Part shown: positions 62,201 through 64,000 of the stretch, in pieces
Layout of the letters: each line of letters begins with the position of its first letter
Position numbering within the stretch: position 1 is the first letter of the stretch
Assembly (NCBI GenBank): GCA_012845835.1
Contig: JABAKD010000002.1
Span: forward strand, 16,322,129 to 16,386,128
DNA: 64,000 bases
Direction: 5' to 3'
Origin: Undaria pinnatifida
Taxonomy: Eukaryota > Sar > Phaeophyceae > Laminariales > Alariaceae
The notes under the pieces: generated by a model
The model's input: the letters and a program-made list of their open reading frames with translations, nothing else
What the model was told of the DNA's origin: nothing
The model's database searches: none
Made by a program: the position numbers and the translations under genes

Positions 62201-63421
62201 CCGTACGAGGGAATTACCGACTTCTCCGAAGTGGCGGCCGTGTTCGACTTCTACGAGGTGTGATACGAGCACAGTAGCGGTCCCTCTGTAGTACCGGTTG
62301 GTCGCTATAGCGCACATTAGCGGTCCCTATATAGTGCCGGTTGCTCGCTATAGCGCCTGTGAAATGGGTTGGCACAGACGGGAACAACCAGTAGTGACAA
62401 CATGCGGGGTAGTGCTGGTTGCCGCTACAATGCCGGTGTTTCCCTCTATAGTGCACATGCCGGCACTATTGAGGGAGCACTACTGCACCATCAATCATAA
62501 ATCAATCATCAGGTGACGCGTATTGCGATAGAAGGGGCGGAGGTATATATAGCCGGTGGCCGCGCGCGCGTTTTACTTTTTATTCTAAGCGAATACAAGC
62601 GTTTTTTTTATACTTCGCTAAAGATGGCAAGGGTGGTTCTCTATATGTGGATTGAGCGCGCCGCACGCACATGTAGTACACCATGCACATCTGGCAAATT
62701 GTTGCAGGGTTGCATATGTACTCTTTATTTGCAGATCCTGCACCACATCTCATAAACGGCAGATACGGGATCTATGTGACCTACATGATCTATATGATGT
62801 ACATGATCTATATGATCTACATGATCTATATGATCTATATGACCTATATGGGCTATATGATCTATATGATCTACGTGAACTACATGATCTATATTATCTG
62901 CAGCAGATCATGATCTGTTTGATCTACATGATCTATATGATCTATATTACCTATATGATCTATATTAGCTACATGATCTATGATCTACATGATTTATATG
63001 ATCTATATGATCTATATAATATATATATATGATACCTGGTATATATATAATCTATATGATCTACATTATCTATGTGATCTATGATATCTATCGATGTGAT
63101 CTGTCCGAGGTGTGATATGCTTTCCCTGTTGGCTCCTTTAGAACTGCGTCGACATTTTCGGGACAAAGTACTACCTGGAAATAGCGTAACTTTTTTTTGT
63201 CATCGGTTAGTTTCGAAACAGTGGTAATGGGATGATGTATGTGCACAGTCCGACCATTTATCGTGCGACCGCTTGACCCGCGCCCCCCCGCGCAGGGAGG
63301 AGACCGCTGCGATGACACCAACGAGTACCGCAAAGTTCGCACGGCCATCACGTGCTGCGCCACGAAGCTCGAAGAGGCGGACGGCACGTATTCTCCCATG
63401 GCAGTTCTTGTGTCGATCCAG
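53089..63421 (+). CDS. OS9: MRH-domain ER lectin of the OS-9/XTP3-B type (8 exons, 3' end beyond the window)
   Basis: Eight exons join in frame to 353 codons. Residues 1-34 are a signal peptide (VALSIVAAGLATLLSPALA). LSTETIKSMKADM and GVVHTCTV fit the stretch ahead of the lectin domain in OS-9. The MRH (mannose-6-phosphate-receptor homology) domain starts at GRCATVAHEYWSYKWCHRGE, followed by VTQFHDNNDGTTTKVFLGKH, and resumes at GGDRCDDTNEYRKVRTAITC. Cysteines 163, 176, 316 and 331/332, aromatic W171, Q183 and R323 correspond to disulfide and mannose-binding positions; the expected E and Y lie past the window. Between the halves is a charged insert of about 110 residues, far longer than in animal OS-9. 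Role by family: binds trimmed N-glycans on misfolded glycoproteins in the ER lumen and hands them to the HRD1 ubiquitin ligase. Glucosidase II beta is the main alternative. Confidence 0.78.
54283..54477 (+). CDS. OS9: OS-9-like gene, exon 2
   Basis: Acceptor CACTTTACAG|AGC after 150 bases of CCCCACC-type tract, donor TGCACG|GTGAGG; 65 codons, phase 0. It encodes SVNFLEAVLLEATVSLSGGG, a glycine-rich part, CSTPGVGDCSWPAYSL and TDKDGVVHTCT. The last piece joins V-R-E of exon 3 as HTCTVRED, like the Y-x-C-x-(L/V)-P ending found before the MRH domain in OS-9. Confidence 0.72.
55080..55305 (+). mobile_element. 230-bp MITE-like element (best copy)
   Basis: Begins CAGCTGTCAGATTTTGTCCC and ends GATCTCACAGCCGGAG, with CACCCTGTTGACCCTGATAG and GCTACACTGTAGTTGCAAGG inside. 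A second copy lies only 500 bp downstream (55803-56035). Both are in intron 2 of the OS-9-like gene. Confidence 0.6.
55803..56035 (+). mobile_element. 230-bp MITE-like element
   Basis: CACAGGTGTCTGGTTTTGTC to GATCTCACAGCTGAAG, with CTTAATCCTGTCGACCTTGG and ACGCGCGATCGAAGTATCAC. It is diverged from its neighbour at 55080, and closer in wording to the reverse copy at 4050. Confidence 0.6.
57055..57190 (+). repeat. SINE body fragment
   Basis: TGCGAGTCGACGAGGGAAGG, CGCGATAAAAATGAAGGCAC, GTGCCGTAGTGGGG and GTGACCCCAGGTCTGAGTT: the body of the first SINE subfamily, without its tRNA-like head. Confidence 0.6.
57640..57795 (+). CDS. OS9: OS-9-like gene, exon 3 (start of MRH domain)
   Basis: Acceptor CTCTGCGCAG|GTC, donor ACGCAG|GTACAT; 52 codons, phase 0. 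A basic VREDPPEKRAAAKKKSSGKD leads to LDPLEGRCATVAHEYWSYKW and CHRGEVTQ. The C-x12-C spacing, the aromatic YW (WW in animal OS-9) and the Q at the end are MRH landmarks. Confidence 0.82.
57960..58345 (+). repeat. Pyrimidine-rich TTTCTGTTTCTTGTCGTACC minisatellite
   Basis: About 18 imperfect units of 20-22 bp (TTTCTGTTTCTTGTCGTACC) fill nearly the whole 554-bp intron 3, right up to the acceptor at 58349. The frames read from it (VSCRTVSACC-like) are artefacts. Confidence 0.85.
58350..58458 (+). CDS. OS9: OS-9-like gene, exon 4
   Basis: Acceptor CCGCAAGCAG|TTC, donor GCAGGAG|GTGTGT; 109 nt, ends in phase 1. It completes VTQ with FHDNNDGTTTKVFLGKHART and goes on to EVKRARTSLAKPEEAG. In MRH proteins the Q is followed by a histidine and a short strand with L-G. 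It uses a strand-turn-strand pattern and then enters the charged insert. Confidence 0.78.
58935..59105 (+). mobile_element. Fragment of a TATAGTGCCGG MITE
   Basis: GTACAGTGCCGATTGACCCG, CCAGTACCGGTACTGTGCCC, AATAGTGCCGGTGTCCGGTA, TAATGCCGGTATTGTTGGG: a scrambled relative of 27065-27325 and 62264-62485. The ends are not clear. Confidence 0.4.
59453..59745 (+). repeat. tRNA-derived SINE
   Basis: Head GGCCCCGGTGGTCTAGTGGT and B-box TAGTTCGATTCTCACC; body CAACTAGCTGCTGAGAGCGC, ATTCGACGCGAGTCAACGAG, CGCGATAAAAATGAAGGCAC, CATGTACCGTAGTGGGGAGG, GTGACCCCGGATCTGAGTTT, then an A-rich end near 59780. It is very close to the copy at 26480. It lies in intron 4 of the OS-9-like gene. Confidence 0.7.
60415..60640 (+). 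mobile_element. 230-bp MITE-like element, diverged copy
   Basis: CGTGCACAAATTGATTTAAG, CACCCCGTTAACTCCTGGTA, GGGGAGCCGCCGCCGGCCTA, GCAGCTTGCAAAGATAAGCT and GATCTCACAGCTGCATG keep the family order. Confidence 0.5.
60824..60892 (+). CDS. OS9: OS-9-like gene, exon 5 (charged insert)
   Basis: Acceptor GGTGGAATAG|AC, donor GATGAAG|GTGAGC; 69 nt, phases 1 and 1. With G from exon 4 it reads DLGEVERAEREARDLAKKDD and EDE. A short helical, strongly charged piece inside the MRH insert. Confidence 0.65.
61950..62032 (+). CDS. OS9: OS-9-like gene, exon 6 (charged insert)
   Basis: Acceptor TTTCTTTCTGTAG|GT, possible donor CTCACC|GTGCTC; 83 nt. With G from exon 5 it gives GFSLSILERVKTVAKIKDAG and TEDAKTLT. 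It is needed to bring exon 7 into the frame that continues the MRH domain, which is the main support; the donor is weak and followed by a C run. Confidence 0.5.
62135..62257 (+). CDS. OS9: OS-9-like gene, exon 7
   Basis: Acceptor GTGTTTTGCAG|AAG, donor TACGAG|GTGTGA; 41 codons. A basic start (KKRRKKEKAASNSSGRRSKK) is followed by SDPYEGITDFSEVAAVFDFY and E. The other open frame (a glutamate run) does not lead into the MRH half of exon 8, whereas FDFYE|GGDRC does. Confidence 0.62.
62264..62485. mobile_element. Tc1/mariner-type MITE, CAGTAG ends
   Basis: Left CA|CAGTAGCGGTCCCTCTGTAG, right GAGGGAGCACTACTG|CA. Inside: TATAGTGCCGGTTGCTCGCT, GCCTGTGAAATGGGTTGGCA, GACGGGAACAACCAGTAGTG. Closest relatives are at 27065-27325 and 7582-7770. 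It begins a few bases after the exon 7 donor. Confidence 0.6.
62770..63110. repeat. GATCTATATGATCTACAT array
   Basis: About 340 bp of 9-bp words GATCTATAT, GATCTACAT and GACCTATAT. It lies in the intron before the MRH exon at 63296. Related arrays are at 13895-14200 and, more weakly, 11925-12310. Confidence 0.85.
63296..63421 (+). CDS. OS9: OS-9-like gene, exon 8 (second half of MRH domain)
   Basis: Acceptor CCCCCCGCGCAG|GGA, donor ATCCAG|GTAAAC; 42 codons, phase 0. It encodes GGDRCDDTNEYRKVRTAITC, then CATKLEEADGTYSPMAVLVS and IQ. G-x-x-C, the R after E-Y (mannose contact in MRH domains) and the T-C strand are as expected. The next exon, with the conserved E and Y, must be to the right of the window. 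Confidence 0.82.
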
Positions 63422-63784
63422 GTAAACGAAGTATTAACAGACGCGTGCTCCGATAGGGTTATTAAGGTATACCGCTTTTTGGCAAGGCCAACTTTTCTGA
63501 AGTGACGAGGCTCCTTACCACAAAATCGTCAGAATATATGCCCATTTTGGTTTGCATAATGACTGTTTTGTGTACCTGGACCACCGATTTTTAATCGGAT
63601 TGCACTTTCAGTTTGCTCAAAATCTGATTTTGGGTTCAGGTGTAGAGGTCCTCAAGCCAAGAACCTTGCAGGGCAAAAACAATGGATGGTGCGCTTCTAT
63701 GGTAGCATGTGTCCGCTGTTGGAACGCTCTCGCGATTTGCTCTCAAGCAGTGCCCCTACGTAAGACATACACGCTGCATTCGAT

Positions 63785-63935
63785 GCAAACCCACGAGCAG
63801 TGGAAATGCTGAATGAACCTTGCGCGATAAAAATGAAGGCGCGTACCGAGGGGGAGAAGGGACGACACCTGTCTGTGACGACGGCTTTGTTCAGATGATG
63901 GAAAAGTAAAAAGTGATGATCAGGCAGAAGATGGG
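63785..63935 (+). repeat. SINE body fragment, second subfamily
   Basis: ACGAGCAGTGGAAATGCTGA, CGCGATAAAAATGAAGGCGC, GTACCGAGGGGGAGAAGGGA and CTGTGACGACGGC, as in 10490-10600. It lacks the tRNA-like head. Confidence 0.55.
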
Positions 63936-64000
63936 AAGGAAAAAAAAATGTTGATCAGATTTTAGAAAAATACAATTGTTCCTAGTAGGCGTTTGCTTGC

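Noticed and set aside
62135..62257. The glutamate-rich frame of exon 7
   Set aside because: It does not continue into the MRH half in exon 8; the alternative frame does, through FDFYE|GGDRC.
1..64000. CRISPR array, operon, prophage or other prokaryotic system
   Set aside because: Introns, SINEs, a signal-peptide ER lectin and an LRRIQ1-like gene make this nuclear eukaryotic DNA; the tandem arrays lack the direct-repeat and unique-spacer pattern.

Overview
This is a 64 kb stretch of nuclear DNA from a complex eukaryote. The evidence is three long genes split by many GT-AG introns (often 1-4 kb), heavy microsatellite and dispersed-repeat content, tRNA-derived short repeats and a broken mitochondrial cox1 insert. 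The best guess is a flagellated stramenopile alga of brown-algal type, because of intron size, an LRRIQ1-like ciliary gene and a DUF6625-like glycosyltransferase. That placement is inference; no species can be read from the window.

Layout. 1-5.5 kb: no supported gene; a tRNA-derived SINE and other repeats. 6.1-30.2 kb, + strand: a 12-exon gene (5' end not identified) that splices in frame to 786 codons plus stop. It encodes a DUF6625-like GT-A glycosyltransferase domain followed by a degenerate GT49 (LARGE C-terminal type) domain. Its introns hold many repeats and three sets of partial exon duplications, one carrying an in-frame stop. 30.2-40.4 kb: a GGTCGA-rich array, one or two isolated exon-like segments, a cox1 NUMT, several MITE-like elements and a large palindrome. 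51.4-40.4 kb, - strand: a 7-exon, 2116-codon gene resembling LRRIQ1 (IQ motifs, coiled coil, LRRs, IQ motifs, C-terminal LRRIQ block). 53.1 kb to beyond the right edge, + strand: an 8-exon (so far) secreted protein with a signal peptide and an MRH lectin domain of the OS-9/XTP3-B type, incomplete at the last mannose-binding residues. The last two genes are divergent, sharing a 1.67 kb AT-rich intergenic region.

Functional reading: two of the three genes belong to glycan biology in the secretory system (a Golgi-type glycosyltransferase, and an ER lectin that would read trimmed N-glycans on misfolded proteins). The third is probably axonemal. They are neighbours, not an operon. All exon borders were chosen by hand from splice signals, reading-frame continuity and family resemblance; no alignment could be run.
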